Origin: Excoecaria cochinchinensis
Lineage: Eukaryota; Streptophyta; Magnoliopsida; Malpighiales; Euphorbiaceae
Direction: 5' to 3'
Length of the DNA: 64,000 nucleotides
Assembly (NCBI GenBank): GCA_947683425.1
Contig: CANTUQ010000004.1
Location: 35,603,001-35,667,000, forward strand
Positions 36,113-48,227 of the stretch are shown piece by piece (positions within the stretch are counted from its first letter, which is position 1; every line of letters starts with the position of its first letter). Below the pieces are notes generated by a model. The model was not told the origin of the DNA, did no database searches, and saw only the letters and a program-made list of their open reading frames with translations. The translations under genes were made by a program, and so were the position numbers.

Positions 36113-37260
36113 CCTGCGAAAGGAGAAAAATTAGAAAACGAAAATTTGACAAAACAAGTATTATTAGACTTATTTTCAAGGTGACGGCCCATTTCGGCCT
36201 TACCAGGGCAATGGCAGCCCGAAAACTGATAATAAATGAAAAGGGCAATGGCTGCCCACATGCTTTGCACATATCAAAGCAAAAACAACATGCAATTAGC
36301 ATGGAAATAATTTGAAGCGAATAAAGAAAATGGACTTTCTAGGTCCCAAGGCATGCATTATACATGAAAATATTCAATTCTAGAATAAATAATAAAAATT
36401 TGGGCAGCACCCCGGCAGGGGTATGCCCGACCTCCTGCATAAAAAGGCAACAAAATAGGCCTCAGGCCTCAACAATAATATACGCATGTAAGCAGGACAC
36501 ACCCCGGCAAGAGTGAGTCCCCAACAACACAAAACAATGGCCTCAGGCCTTAAAAGCAATATATGCACAGAATAGTGCGCTAAAAAAGGTCTATTTCTAA
36601 AGCACCAAAGTTATAGAAAAATTCTATTTTTATGTGATCATGCAAAGGTTCAGATTTAATTGCAAGAAAAATAAAGAAAAAAATGGGCAGCATTCCCCCT
36701 AAATTCCTAAGGCATCTAAAACTTCCTAATCATTTCTAAAGTTAAAAGAAGAAGAAATGAAGAAATAAATTAAATAAAATTTAAAAAAAGTAGTTATTTA
36801 CTTACTTGTAGTCGCGAGAAGTGTAGAAAATGGAGAAATATAAATATCCAAGCACCCGGTGGGTAGAAAATGCGAAAATATGAAGAAATCGCGAAAAAAC
36901 AAGAAGAAATGCTTGAAAAAACGCTAAAAAACACTAAAAAACCGTTTGAGAGGGGAAAGTGAAAGGAACAGCAGCGTTTGCACCGTCTGTCACTCGCCCT
37001 TATATAGAATTTCGTGACCGACGGGCTGGGGGTCTGTAGGTGACCGACGGGCTGGCCGTCTGTCACGCCATAAATGCAAGTTAATGCGCGTGATGAATGC
37101 AATGCTGACGTCTGCCAGTGGATCTATACCGACGGGCAGGCCGTCTCTTAGGAGAGACGGGTGGGCCGTCGGTGACACTTCCCTATAAATTCTCACAAAA
37201 TTTTTGCTCTTCTTGTGTCTCTTCATTTTCCAACATCTTGAGCCTTTCATCTCTCCCAAT
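36113..37260. promoter_or_regulatory. divergent intergenic region between sense ORF and antisense gene
   Basis: The sense ORF starts leftward at 36112 and the antisense gene starts rightward at 37261, so this 1.15 kb can drive both. Near the antisense gene it has GACGGGCTGGGGGTC, GACGGGCTGGCCGTC and GACGGGCAGGCCGTC dyads (37018-37165), then TATA box CCCTATAAAT (37181-37190), 71 bases before the ATG. The leftward side (36340-36560) holds imperfect repeats of CAGCACCCCGGCAGGGGTATG type. Confidence 0.6.
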
Positions 37261-38634
37261 ATGTCTTCTTCTCTAGCCCAAAGGATGCACCGTATCTTAG
37301 ATGACAAACACACTTGGGGAGAAGGCGGCCTTTCCTCTCTGTCCGGGCTGAAATATCTGTGCCGGGTCAAAGTCGATCAGAACCTCCTTCTGGCAGCGAC
37401 CCACTTCTGGAACCCCCGGTTCCACGTCTTCCGGTTCACCTACCAGGAACTGTGCCCTTTGGCTGAAGAGTTAGCTACCATTCTTGGAGCCTGGTTCCCT
37501 CCTAGCGCTCCGCCTTGCGTCCCCCGCTGCGGCCTATTCCAGACCCGGGACATAGCTATGGCTCTTGGCATACCTTCTTTTGAGGCCGTCCGGCTGATTC
37601 CTCCGGGCTCTTCCTTTGCTCTGGGACCACTGATCGAGGCTTTGGATCAGTTCACTGACATTCCCACCTATCGGGTAAGCGTCATATTCTTATTTTGCAT
37701 GGTGAACTTCCTCACTGTTGTTCCAGGGGGTTTGACAGGTGACTCCTGCCTGTTCGGAGTCCTGAACGACTTTCATCTGGGATTATCACCCTTACCACTC
37801 ATCCTGGCTAAAACCATTCTGGGCTTGGTCGCTGTGAGCTCTGGATCCACTACAACCTTTACCGGCAGCCCCTTATTGCTCCAGGTACGTCATTATTTTA
37901 AAGGTAGTGCGTCCCTTATGCATTTTCACACTAGCTTTTCTTAGCGGGAGGTGCGTCCTTTCGGATTTTCACACAACCCTGTGCCTTATTTTTGCCCGAA
38001 GTAAACCCTACTTACTCCAGCGGCTTTTTTCTTTTTTTTTTCTTTTTCTTCTCTTCTTTCTTCTTTTTTTTTTCTTCTTCTTTTTTTTTTTATTTTTTTT
38101 TTTTTTCAGATCTGGTTGCAAGAGAAACTGAGGATGGTGTCTGAGCCACCTCCTCGAATTACCCCACAGTACTCACCGAGCCACTTCCTTCCGCATCGAC
38201 GATTGCACGGGTGTGCCACTGCCGGAGAAGGCATTACTAGATTTGGCGAGTTGTCGGATGATGACATCAGTTTCACATCTGCCTGGCTCCCATTGTCTCA
38301 TGTGGTCATTGATGGGCCATCGGGGTGTGTTCCCCTCTGTGGGCTACGTCGAGCCACCTTCTGCATCACCTCTCGATGTACGCGTCAGCTCGGGGTGACC
38401 CAGGATGTAGTGAGGGTTCCCTTATCTTTCCGGGGAGGAGCTCTCTCGGCTGCGTTTGCTACTCGGTACCATGAGCTGTGGGGCAAACTACCAGTGAAGA
38501 CTGTTATCCCGAGGTTCGACAATCATTATGTGTCTTCGACTAATGAGTACAAGAAGTGGATCCTTAGTCTAGCATCTGATAACAGGACTCGAGGGTTCAA
38601 GCATCTGGTCGGCGAGAGCAGCAGCAGGACTTAG
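37261..38634 (+). CDS. antisense accessory gene, plant-mobile-domain-like, one intron
   Basis: The ATG at 37261 begins MSSSLAQRMHRIL. Exon 1 (37261-37884) contains LLLAATHFWNPRFHVFRFTY and LAEELATILGAWFP, the N-terminal signature of the DUF7745 / plant mobile domain group. It also contains LGLSPLPLILAKTI and ends SPLLLQ. An intron (37885-38109, GTACGT...TTTTTTCAG, with a 90-base pyrimidine tract) removes in-frame junk. Exon 2 then reads IWLQEKL and CGLRRATFCITSRCTRQLG, matching the C-terminal half of that family, to a TAG at 38634. That gives about 382 codons with no stop. It runs opposite to gag-pol and converges on integrase (39016). Because the intron is on the antisense strand, genomic RNA cannot lose it. 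Function is not known; related domains occur in plant transposons and in silencing-related host proteins. Whether it is expressed is unknown. Confidence 0.75.
37885..38109 (+). other. intron of the antisense gene
   Basis: CAG|GTACGT donor and TTTTTTCAG|A acceptor, phase 0. Splicing joins LLLQ to IWLQEKL, which makes the family-typical Leu-Gln-x-Trp segment. The 3' half is nearly pure T/C from 38026. Confidence 0.75.
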
Positions 38635-39015
38635 CTTAGTTTACATATGTATTTTTTTTGTGCTACATTTCTTTTTAATGTAGAACTCGGAAATGACAAA
38701 AATGAAAGGAATAATATTCATTCTATTTCACGAATTTGTGTACATTTTCCATATAATTTCAGCATACATGATCAGTTTTGGCATTTATTCAGCGCGTTGT
38801 TAATACAAGGAGCCAAATTTTAACAGCATCAACTCCTGTTACCAATCGGCCCTCTCGGGTTTTCATGATCGGACATTTTCTCTCATGCCTCTAATTTTTG
38901 TACAGGATGCCTTTTTTCGGTTTTTACACTGTCGAGGCGCCCAATTTTAGCACAGCCGCCTTTTTTCGATTTTCAACTTGCAGGGCATTATATTCTCTTC
39001 TTTTTATTTTGGTCT
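38635..39015. other. convergent spacer between antisense gene and integrase
   Basis: Tail-to-tail spacer of 381 bp, rich in TTTTCGG/TTTTTCG runs. No ORF or clear hairpin terminator was seen. Both transcripts presumably end or overlap here. Confidence 0.5.
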
Positions 39016-42000
39016 TTAGCCATGGAACCTTTTGAGTCTGTCGACATTGATCGGTTCTTTGAATTCGTTCCCATCACTATCTGACAAGATTGCGGCTCCT
39101 TTGGACAGCAGTTTCTTAAGGATATACGGCCCCTCCCAGGTCGGTCTGAATTTCCCTCTAATATCTGGTATGCCTGGCCTCATCTGCTTGAACACCAAGT
39201 CCCCCTCTTTCAGTGGATGCTTTCTCACCTTCTTTCCGAAAGTTCTTGCCAATCTCTTCTGGTAAATCTGGTTATGATAATAAGCTTTCAACCTACTCTC
39301 ATCCAGTAAGTTCAAGTGCTGTAGCCTCTGCTGCGCCCATTCGGCCTCCGAAACTTGGGCTTCCATGACCACCCTCAGTGATTTGAGCTCTACCTCAACT
39401 GGCAACAGCGCTTCTGTTCCGTATACCAAGGAAAATGGTGTAGCGCTTGTAGACGTCCTTACCGTTGTTCTATATCCCCACAGGCCGAAGGGTAGCTTTT
39501 CAGCCCAGTCTTTGTAGGTTTGGACCATCTTAGACAGGATCTTCTTCATATTCTTATTCGTGGCTTCTACTGCTCCATTCGCTTGTGGCCGGTATGGAGA
39601 GGATTTATGATGCTCGACACCATACTTCTCGAGGAGCTTCCTGGTTTCTCCCATGAACTGCACCCCATTGTCAGACACTATGTGGTGAGGCAGGCCATAT
39701 CTGCAGATTAGATTTCTCTCTATGAACTTGGCCATATCCCTTGCGTCAATTTTCTTGAAGGATTCTACCTCTACCCATTTGGTAAAATAGTCGATTGCGA
39801 CGCCGTAGGGCGAATCTCTCCAATGATATCTATCCCCCAAGCAGCGAAAGGCCAAGGTGATGTCAGGTTATGCAACTCTGATACTGGCAGGTGTCTCAAG
39901 TCTGCATATTGTTGGCACAACTAGTATTGCTTAACATATTTTGAGCAGTCATTGTCTATCGTAAGCCAATAAAAGCCTTGTCTCATGATTTTCTTAGCCA
40001 AGGTCAAACCGTTCATGTGGGCCCCGCAGACACCTGCATGGGTTTCCTCCATCACCTTGCGGGCTTCCTTTTCATTCAAGCACCTGAGCTGAATCCCATC
40101 CGGCTGTCTTTTGTACAACACCCCTTCCAAGGATATGAACTGAGTAGATAGCTTCCAGATCATCCTCTAGTCTTTCTCAGTAGCCTCTTCTGGAAATTTA
40201 TTATTTTCCAAGTAATTCATGATGTCAAAGTACCATGGTTTCCCGTCCGCCACTTCTACTTCCATTACAGGTTCGGTCTAAAAGCTGGGCTTATCAGAAC
40301 TCGAAATTAGCACTGGCTTCATAGCCACTCCTTCAGGGTTATCCCACATTGTTACTAAGGTTGCCAACACATCAGCTAGATGATTTTCATCTCTCGGCAC
40401 GAAGTGGAAAGTGCAAGTCTCAAACTGCCCACATACCTCTTTCAAATATTCAACATAGGGTACCAACCGTTCTTCTTTTACAGCCCACTCACCTCGGATC
40501 TGATTAATCACTAAGGATGAGTCACCGAATACTTCTATATTCTTTGCCCCTAATGCCGCTAAAGCTTCTAACCCGAAAGTGCATGCTTCATATTCGGCTT
40601 CATTGTTGGTTGCTTTGTACCTCAGCTTCTTTACTATGGGAAGTTTCTCATTATCTGGGGTTATCAGGACGATTCCGATTTTGGCCCCTCTGTTATTCAC
40701 TGCCCCATCGAAGTGTAACTACCATCCTTGGACAGAAATCGCGACTATGCTCTCATCAGGAAAGGTAAACTCGGGAGTGTCTCCTTGAATAGGATGCTCA
40801 GCAAGAAATTCTGCTACAGCTCACCCCTTGATAGTTTTGCGAGTGATGTATTGCACATCGAACTCCTGTAGCAAGAGCAGCCACCTCCCCATCTTACCAA
40901 GCAAAGACGGGGCTTCCTGCAAATATCTTAGCGGATTCTGCTTGGCCACTGCCTGAACTTTGTATGAATGGAAGTAATGTCTCAGCTTTTTTGATGCCTA
41001 AATTACTGCGAGGCAGATCTTTTCTACTTCAACATATTTTATCTCATAAGCTAGGAACTTCTTGCTGAGGTAATAAATTGCAAATTCCACCCCAAATTCA
41101 TCTTCTTGAGCTATCATGGCGCCCACTGAACTGCCTTCTACTGCCAGATACAGGATAAGCGGCTTGATCGGTTGCGGCGGCCTTAGCACTGGCGGATTCA
41201 ACAGGTATTCTCTGATGCTGTCAAAAGCCTTCTGGCAGTCTTCGTTCCAGACCACAGGTTAATTCTTTCTAAGCAGCTTAAAAATAGGCTCGCATATCGA
41301 AGTGAGCTTGGCAATAAATCTGCTGATATACTGCAGCTTGCCCAGGAAACTCCTTACATCCTTCTCTTTTTGCGGCACATGCATCTCTCTGATGGCCTTC
41401 ACCTTGTCTGGGTCAATTTCTATTCCCCTCTGACTGACGACATGTCCCAATAGTTTTCCTGAAGTTACTCTAAAAATGCACTTCTTGGGGTTAAGCCGTA
41501 GATTATACTTGTCGATCCTAGTGAAGAACTTCTCTAGAGCTTCAAAGTGTCCCTCTCGGGTGGTTGACTTGACCATCATGTCATCGACATATACTTCCAC
41601 TTCTTTGTGGATCAGGTTGCTTAGGATCTTGGTCGCCATCCTCTGGTATGTGGCCCCTGCATTCTTCAGGCCGAAAGGCATGACTCGGTATGCGTAGGTC
41701 CCCCATTTCGTGATGAAAGCGCTCTTAACCCGGTCAGCTATTTTGTTCAAGATCTGGTTGTAGCCCACATAACCATCCCCAAAGCTGTACATCGCGCAAT
41801 TGGCGGTACTGTCTATTAATACATCGATATGGGGTAGTGGAAAATCATCTTTAGGGCAGGCCTTGTTCAGATCTCGATAATCCACATACACCCTGACCTT
41901 TCCGTTCTTCTTTGCTACAGGGACCACATTTTCCAACCATGTAGGATACTGCACTTCAACAAGGAACTTGGCTTCAATCTGCTGTCGAATTTCTTCCTTA

Positions 42001-45000
42001 ACCTTGTCTGCCCATTCTGGCCTGAGCCTTCTCAACTTCTGTTTCACAGGCTTGTAATCTGGGTAAGTCGGGATAGCATGTTCTGCCACGTCTCGGTCAA
42101 TTCCTGGCATGTCCTCATAGGTCCAGGTAAAGACTTTTTCATGTTTTCTTATTATTCTCTCAAAAGTTTTCCTCTCCTCAGGAGTTATATTTGATGCTAT
42201 TAGAATTTCTCTCGGATTTTCCGAGGTTCCAAGATTAAAAGGCGTTGTATCAGTGGAATCAATGTCAAAAATTGATGGAATATGATCATGTTCATGCATG
42301 TTGAAATCATTAGAAACATCGCACAAGTAAGAGAAATTTTTTGCCTTATTAATAATATTATAATTGTCATTTACATCATAAAAGAGTTCTGGAATAAAAA
42401 GACAGTCTAGACTAGAGTCTTCTTCTGCTACTCCAGAGGTTGATGCTGTCGCAGTTTGCTCACTGGCTTTCTGATTTAGCAGAGGCCCCGCAGGCATGTC
42501 GGAGGGAATCTTCAAATCTTCCATTTTCAGTTCTAATTCTGCTATCTTCTCTTTCCCTTTCAGCCTGGCAGCTATCATTTTTTCGGTAACGACCTCTTCA
42601 GGCTCGCATCTGTCCCAAGTGATACCTTGAGTCATGACCTCCTCATCCCAGAAGTCCTCAGCAGTTTTGACAAACCCGACTCTCCAGTCAAATACATCAT
42701 TAAAGATCTCGAACCCGGGGACGATTCTCCCCTTCACCCATTGCGGTTCATCTTCGCCAGTATATGCGCAAACTGAGGATGCTGGCACGAAGCTTTCTGA
42801 AATGTGAGGGATCTTGTCTGTCGCCTTCTTCTTGCCGAAGCTGCCTCTGTACCCCAAACCTTTTCGATTCTTCTGACCTTGAGTGGTGATTGCAGTTTGT
42901 AAACCCTGAGAGTTTCTGCCCAAACCAGCCTCGGGGAGATAGTGCATCTTCTTCAACATATTAACCACAGCTGGGTTATCCACTGACCCGTGCTCTTCTC
43001 TTATCATGGACACATGGAAGCCACTAAATGGCTGATTAGCAATTTCAAGCGCTGAGACCTGGTTCTCCCTAGCTGCCTTGATAGTCACCACCTCCCCTTC
43101 CTGTGGGAACTTTATCATTTGATGCAGCGTGGATGGTACTCCTCCTAATTTGTGAAACCAGGGTCTCCCAAGCAGAGCTGAGAAGTTAGCAGGGATGGGC
43201 AGAACTACAAATTCTACCTCCACTTCAATGGGTCCTGTCTTGACCAAGGTCTTAAAGGTTCCCGAGGCTTGCCTCCTTGAATTATCGTAGGCTGTGATAG
43301 TCAGATCTAATCCACTGAGCATATCTTCGTTTAAACCAAAAGCCTGCAGAGCTATCAGGGGGCACACATTGATAGAAGACCCATCATCTACCATAGCGCA
43401 AGTAGTGTGCTTGTCGTTAATCTGCGCTTTGATGTACAGGGGTCTGTTATGATTACGGCCTTCGACCGGTAGGTCGGCATCAAAAAAGACCAATCTCTCC
43501 TCGGATCCTCCCTTGACTAAGCCCAAAAGCTCTGATGGGGAAATCGTGGTGGCGACCGTGGCCTCAACCAAAGCCTCTACTACCTTCTGCCTATGAGAGG
43601 GGGACTGTCTCAAAAGATCCCAGATGGATATTTGAGCCGCAGTTTTCTTCAATTGCTTGACAATCTGATTCTCCTCTGGCTCTTTCTCTGTTGGCATCTG
43701 CGCTGGCTCAGGTAGCCTTGTAATCTCGGGGACCACTCTTCCGCTTCTCGTTACAGCCCCTATTTCTTCTTTGTCTTCATCAGACCCCCACAAGTCAAGG
43801 TTCATCTCTCCCTCCTCCTCGGCTTCTCCGCCACTCTCATTGCTAGACCAGCAATCAAGGGTTGCCACGACTGCTCTCTCCTCCCTATCTTTGGAACAAT
43901 CAGCAGCAAAATTCTCGCTCCCATATAGATCTTGTAGCACATACCACTCTGGCAAGCTAGATCCGATCATAAACACGGGTGGTGGTACGGCATTATAACC
44001 GGGCTTCTTCTCAGTTTCCCTCTTTTCAGGGTCAGAAATTTGCTTGCTATCAATCAAGTCTTGGATAGAGTGCCGCAGTGCTTTGCACTTATCTGTGACA
44101 TGGCCTGAGTGCTGGTGAAACGCACAGAATTCATTGTCTTTGTGCCCAGGCTTTCCCAGCGTCAAAGCAGGTCTAGGAGCTAAGGGCTGCAATTTTCCCT
44201 CCTTCATTAACCTTCTCAAGACCCAAGATAATGGTCTCCCCAAGTTCAAAAACTTCCTCTGGGTGGTTACCTCAGTAGCAGACACCTCACCTGTTCTTCT
44301 GGTGCTACCACTGGGACCCGCCGGCCTACTGGTTCCTTGACAAGGGTTAGCCCTTTTGGCAAAATTATTATTGTTAGCCTTCCTAGCCAAGAACTCTCCT
44401 TCTGCCTCAATGGCTATATCCTTGAGAGACTCCCAGTCCTTCAACCCCTTCATCTTCAACCCCTCTTTCAAGTACGGGCTTGCGTTCTTGATAAATAAAT
44501 GAATCTGATCCTGGGTGTCCGACTTTCTTCGCATCTCCATTACTCGATTCCGCCATCGGGTGAGATAATCATGGAAAGATTCTCCGGCCTTCTGCTAGAG
44601 CAGTTCAAGATCTTTTAGAGTCACCTCCATTCTGGTATTGCAGTCATACTACTTCAAAAACTCCTCAGTGAGCAGATCCCAATCCTCTTTAGTGCAACGG
44701 TTGAGACTGTGATACCAGTCGATGGCATGGGCGGTCAGACTCAGACAAAAGTATTCTACTTTTTGCTTCTTAGACAATGTGGTCCCCTTCATGACAAGAG
44801 AATACTGTTTCACATGAGCGATTGGGTCAGAAGTTCCATCGAATTTTGGCACGTCTGGCACCTTAAAGTTATAAGGGATCGGGTCCTCTCCCTCCAATTC
44901 CTTATCCTCTGGGTTCATCCCTTGACCCCTGCTCAACATATGAGCCATAGCTTTGAACCTCTCTTCCATCTTCTTTAAAATGAAGTCATCAGCCTGAGGT

Positions 45001-45359
45001 GCCTTCCCCCTCTCAGATGCAATGCTCATCCTATCATCTTCGACATCATCATCAATTCTCAGTACAGGCCTTCTTCTCTGCTCCCCCGAGGCTACTGACC
45101 TTAACTCTACTAGCGATGGCCTAACAAGCTCTTCTCCTCTTTCGGCCCTTTCTTCCTCTGGCTCATTCTGTCTCACGGGAGGAGGAGGAGGAGGATTCTG
45201 TGGAGCATTTTGTTGTGCCAGGGCGGTCAACATATTCATCATCCTGCCATCGAATTCCTGAAATTGCCAGCCCACTTCTTCCGCGATCATGGCCCTGGTG
45301 GCGTCATCCCCTCTAGGCGAGTTTGCCATCTGAGATACAGTACCGCTGATTTCTGACAA
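39016..45359 (-). pseudogene. gag-pol of the inner Tat/Ogre-like element
   Basis: On the minus strand, gag begins near 45359-45329 (MANSPRGDDATRAMI). It contains TAHAIDWYHSL and, after two TAG stops, GESFHDYLTRWR and the Cys/His pattern CAFHQHSGHVTDKC (about 44110). One 1,093-codon frame (44540-41259) carries protease (MVDDGSSINVC, about residue 385), a G-patch-like segment (about residues 535-570) and reverse transcriptase (about residues 840-1090; VDYRDLN, MPFGLKNAGA, YVDD near 41580). RNase H (41255-40998), a second archaeal-type RNase H (40700-40278, TNNEAEYEA, VFGDSSLV) and integrase (HHCC region 40163-39921; core with GID, SDNG and NGAVEATNK to 39016) follow, separated by stops and one frameshift near 39800. 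The double RNase H is diagnostic of the Tat lineage. The catalytic residues survive, but the polyprotein cannot be read through. Confidence 0.92.
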
Positions 45360-46227
45360 GATTTCTGGCAGACCCTCTCTATCTGACAGCTCAAGAGCAG
45401 GAACTCGGATCAGTCGTCCGGTTGGTGATCTAGTCCACTTGGGCAGATCTATGATGGCTGCAGGGACAAGACGTTAGGCATGATGCATGAAATGCAGGTA
45501 TAATGCATGGTCGTGATATGCAACACTCACAGAGCATAAGCAAGCAAGTAGGTCCTTCCACCCTTATTTCTCCCACACACGTGGTCGTGCAGTCTCTTTC
45601 CTAGGTGGGATTAGCCCAAGGGTCAATGAGGGACCCAATGGACATGCATGGTGCACGGCGAAAAACCGGCAGCATGACACTCCTATGCTAATGTACAAGC
45701 GAATGGATAATGATCATCATGTATTTGGACGTTCCAAAAATTTCGACATGGCCCTACCGGGGCATGAAAGCCTTTGGCTAGGTTACCAAGCGAGACATCT
45801 GAACTCACCCAATACATGAGGATCCATACAGCAAGCATGGAATTAGGGTTTATTTCACCTGTGGAAAGTAACTACGGCCATTACATGAGCTTTGGACAAG
45901 GTAGATGTTTCTTTAAGGCTACCCAAGCATGATCCCTGCCGACAGGTCTAGCTCATCATGAGCATAGCGACCGATCGGGTCATCATTTTGATATACCATT
46001 TAAGGTACGTGGCTTAGGCTGGTGATTATCCTTAACACTTCCCCGAATTGAGTGAAAATGAGGTCGTGCTTCAGGAAAGCACCGGGGCTAAAAGAGGGAC
46101 CAAACTAGCGTATTCTAAGGCTCTAATGATATGCGAATGCAAATTTGAGAGAAAGCAAATTTATGAATTAAATTTTAATCATAAATGTTAAACGAGGTAT
46201 TTTCAAATTGAAATCTCGAACCATAAA
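45360..46227 (-). other. 5' leader of the inner element
   Basis: The region lies between the PBS and gag on the minus strand. The frame of gag stays open upstream to a TAA near 45478 but has no ATG. An ATG in another frame (about 45483) starts MPNVLSLQPS and stops. The original gag start may therefore have been shifted out of frame. Nothing else was recognised. Confidence 0.5.
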
Positions 46228-46247
46228 CGTCCCCAGTGGAGTCGCCA
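46228..46247 (-). promoter_or_regulatory. primer-binding site, tRNA-Arg type
   Basis: The minus strand reads TGGCGACTCCACTGGGGAC one base inside the 5' LTR. This is the form I associate with Ogre-type elements (tRNA-Arg). Confidence 0.75.
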
Positions 46248-46248
46248 C

Positions 46249-48227
46249 TGTGACGCGCGCCGGATCCCCGCGGCCGCCCATGGGACCGCCCGCACGTGGG
46301 CGATCGGGGCATTTGTGGGTCCGTTGACAGATTGCAATAAATCGCAAGTGCATCGATGTTGGGCAACAAGGAGGTATCATGGAGTCGCCACCCAATAGAA
46401 CATTGGGAAAGTTACTCTCGCCTCGAAGAGCCTAAGACTGCGCTTGGTATCCATTTTGGGCCAGCCAGAGGGGTCTTGGAAGGTAAACCTCTCACCCTAA
46501 GGAGCCTAGGATTAGCGCTAAAGTCTCGTGGCACAAAAAGGTGTCTTGGAGGGTAGACCTCTAGCCTCTTTGAGCCCAAAGACCAAAGCTAGGTCCGGGA
46601 TTTCTCATCTATTTCTACCTCGATTATTTTATGATCCAATTTTAATTATCATTTGATTCGCTCTCTCTCCACACGATGCGATTGATTAAAGGCGCATTTA
46701 TTCATATTTGGACAGCCTTAAATGAGCAAGATAAATATTGAAAGCGATAAATTACAATAATACAAGGAGCATAATACAACTCCCTTTATAAATGTGCGAT
46801 ACATACACGAATCGGGGCATTGTTTATTTTTTTGAGGACTTTGGTCCTCGCATGCACCATTATCAAAAGTGGATATTTTTATCTGTGATGATCTTTATTG
46901 GATAAAAATAGGGCATTGGGCCCTTGCTTTTGTGTAAACCTCATTTTATTGAATATAAAACATTGAGTCATTTTTATACATTAACGAGATATGAAAAGAG
47001 TACATCCATATACATAAAAGAAATAAAAGAAATAATCAAGAGGATTAGGAAACTAAATCGGACGAAATCCTCCAAATATGGTAGGTAGCTGCTCCAACTC
47101 GGGATAGTCCAAGAGAATCAATATACACTCATATAAAGTTAAAAGATGTCAATATACATAAAATCAATATATGGGAATCCAAAGGGACTTGAAAAAGATA
47201 GAAAATCATTTAAAAGGGAAGAGACAGAACCCACCGACGGCCTCTTTTAGGTGACCGACGGGCATCAGTCAAGATAACCGACATGTCCGTCTGTCACTCA
47301 AAAAGAGGGCGTCTGTAGGTGAGGTGACCGACGGGCATTGGTAATGGAGATGACCCATCGGTCACCACTGTCTCCGAAAAAACAGGAAGAGAAAAAGTCC
47401 TTTTAAAGCCAGAAAAGAGATTTTATCATAAAATCATGTAATGAGAGTCAAAATAAAGAAAAATAATGATGAACTTGAAAGAATCAACAAATAAAAAATA
47501 AATGTGAAATGATATGAAGAAGGAATCCGGATTATTTACCCTCAGATAATCACTTTGGGTGAGATTCTTGTGTTGATTAGAGCCCCGCGTGTTCTACGAA
47601 AAGCAAGATGAAGGATCGAAAAGAGGAAAACAGATTATTTCTTTCTCAACCCTTCAAAATATTGTCTTTGGAATCAAGATCTAAGGAAAACTAATTAGTT
47701 TTTGTCCCTTTTGATGGATTTGATTCTCTTTTGAAATAGATTTCTTTATGAAATGTGTTTGCTGGAAGAGAGAGAAAATATGCTTGAATTTGGGCAGAGT
47801 TTCCCCTCTTCAGAAATTTTGGAACCCTTTTCTATTGAAAATCTGGAGCTTTTATAAACCAGACACGACCGACGGGCGTCGGTGTCCACCGACGGGCGTC
47901 GGAAGGGTTGCGTGCTCCGGGAAACCAGGCGGCATTCTGACAGGGGCGGTGATTTTTCGACGGGCGTCGGAAAATACCACAAGCCATCGGTGACCCTAAG
48001 CGACGGGCTGACTTCACAGACGGGCTGGCCGTCTGTGGAGGAAAAAAAGCTTATTGACTCAAAAATCCCCTATTTTCTCCCCCTCTGCCTACGAAAGGTA
48101 AAAAGACTCATTTCTCGTGGAACGCGGGACTAAAACCCCCAAATCCAAACCAGTTATACAGGCTAGGATACTGATTTCATCACAGGGTAATCTCTGATCC
48201 GGACCGCTCCGGGACACGGTGCTTACA
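46249..48227 (-). repeat. 5' LTR of the inner element
   Basis: About 1,979 bp, collinear with 26912-28940. It lacks about 70 bp present at 28531-28602 of the other LTR and has CCATGGGACCGCC extra near 46278. TATA on the minus strand is GGTTTATAAAAGC (47860-47848), with GACGGGC dyads at 47865-48030 and 47235-47370. Confidence 0.9.

Larger units (their letters stand above)
26912..48227 (-). mobile_element. inner Tat/Ogre-like LTR retrotransposon, 21.3 kb
   Basis: Terminal sequences TGTGACGCGCG (26912) and GTGCTTACA (48227), with a perfect 5-bp duplication CAAAG at 26907-26911 and 48228-48232. LTRs are about 2.0 kb. On the minus strand the order is 5' LTR, PBS, leader, gag, protease, reverse transcriptase, RNase H, second RNase H, integrase. 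A 10-kb downstream region follows, with an antisense gene and a further sense ORF, then the 3' LTR. Even without the 4.1-kb solo LTR it would be about 17.2 kb, in the range of Ogre-type elements. The two LTRs differ by scattered substitutions and a 70-bp indel, so it is not very recent. Confidence 0.92.

Noticed and set aside
37675..37727. A second, 53-base intron (GTAAGC...CAG) in the antisense gene
   Set aside because: Too short for a typical plant intron, and the unspliced frame reads through with family-like sequence (LFCMVNFL...GGLTGDSC).
46251..46300. Clustered BamHI, NotI and NcoI-like sites (also at 15521-15556 and 26914-26945) resembling a cloning-vector polylinker
   Set aside because: They occur at the same end of three separate LTR copies, with natural sequence differences and inside target duplications, so they are part of the LTR and not vector contamination.
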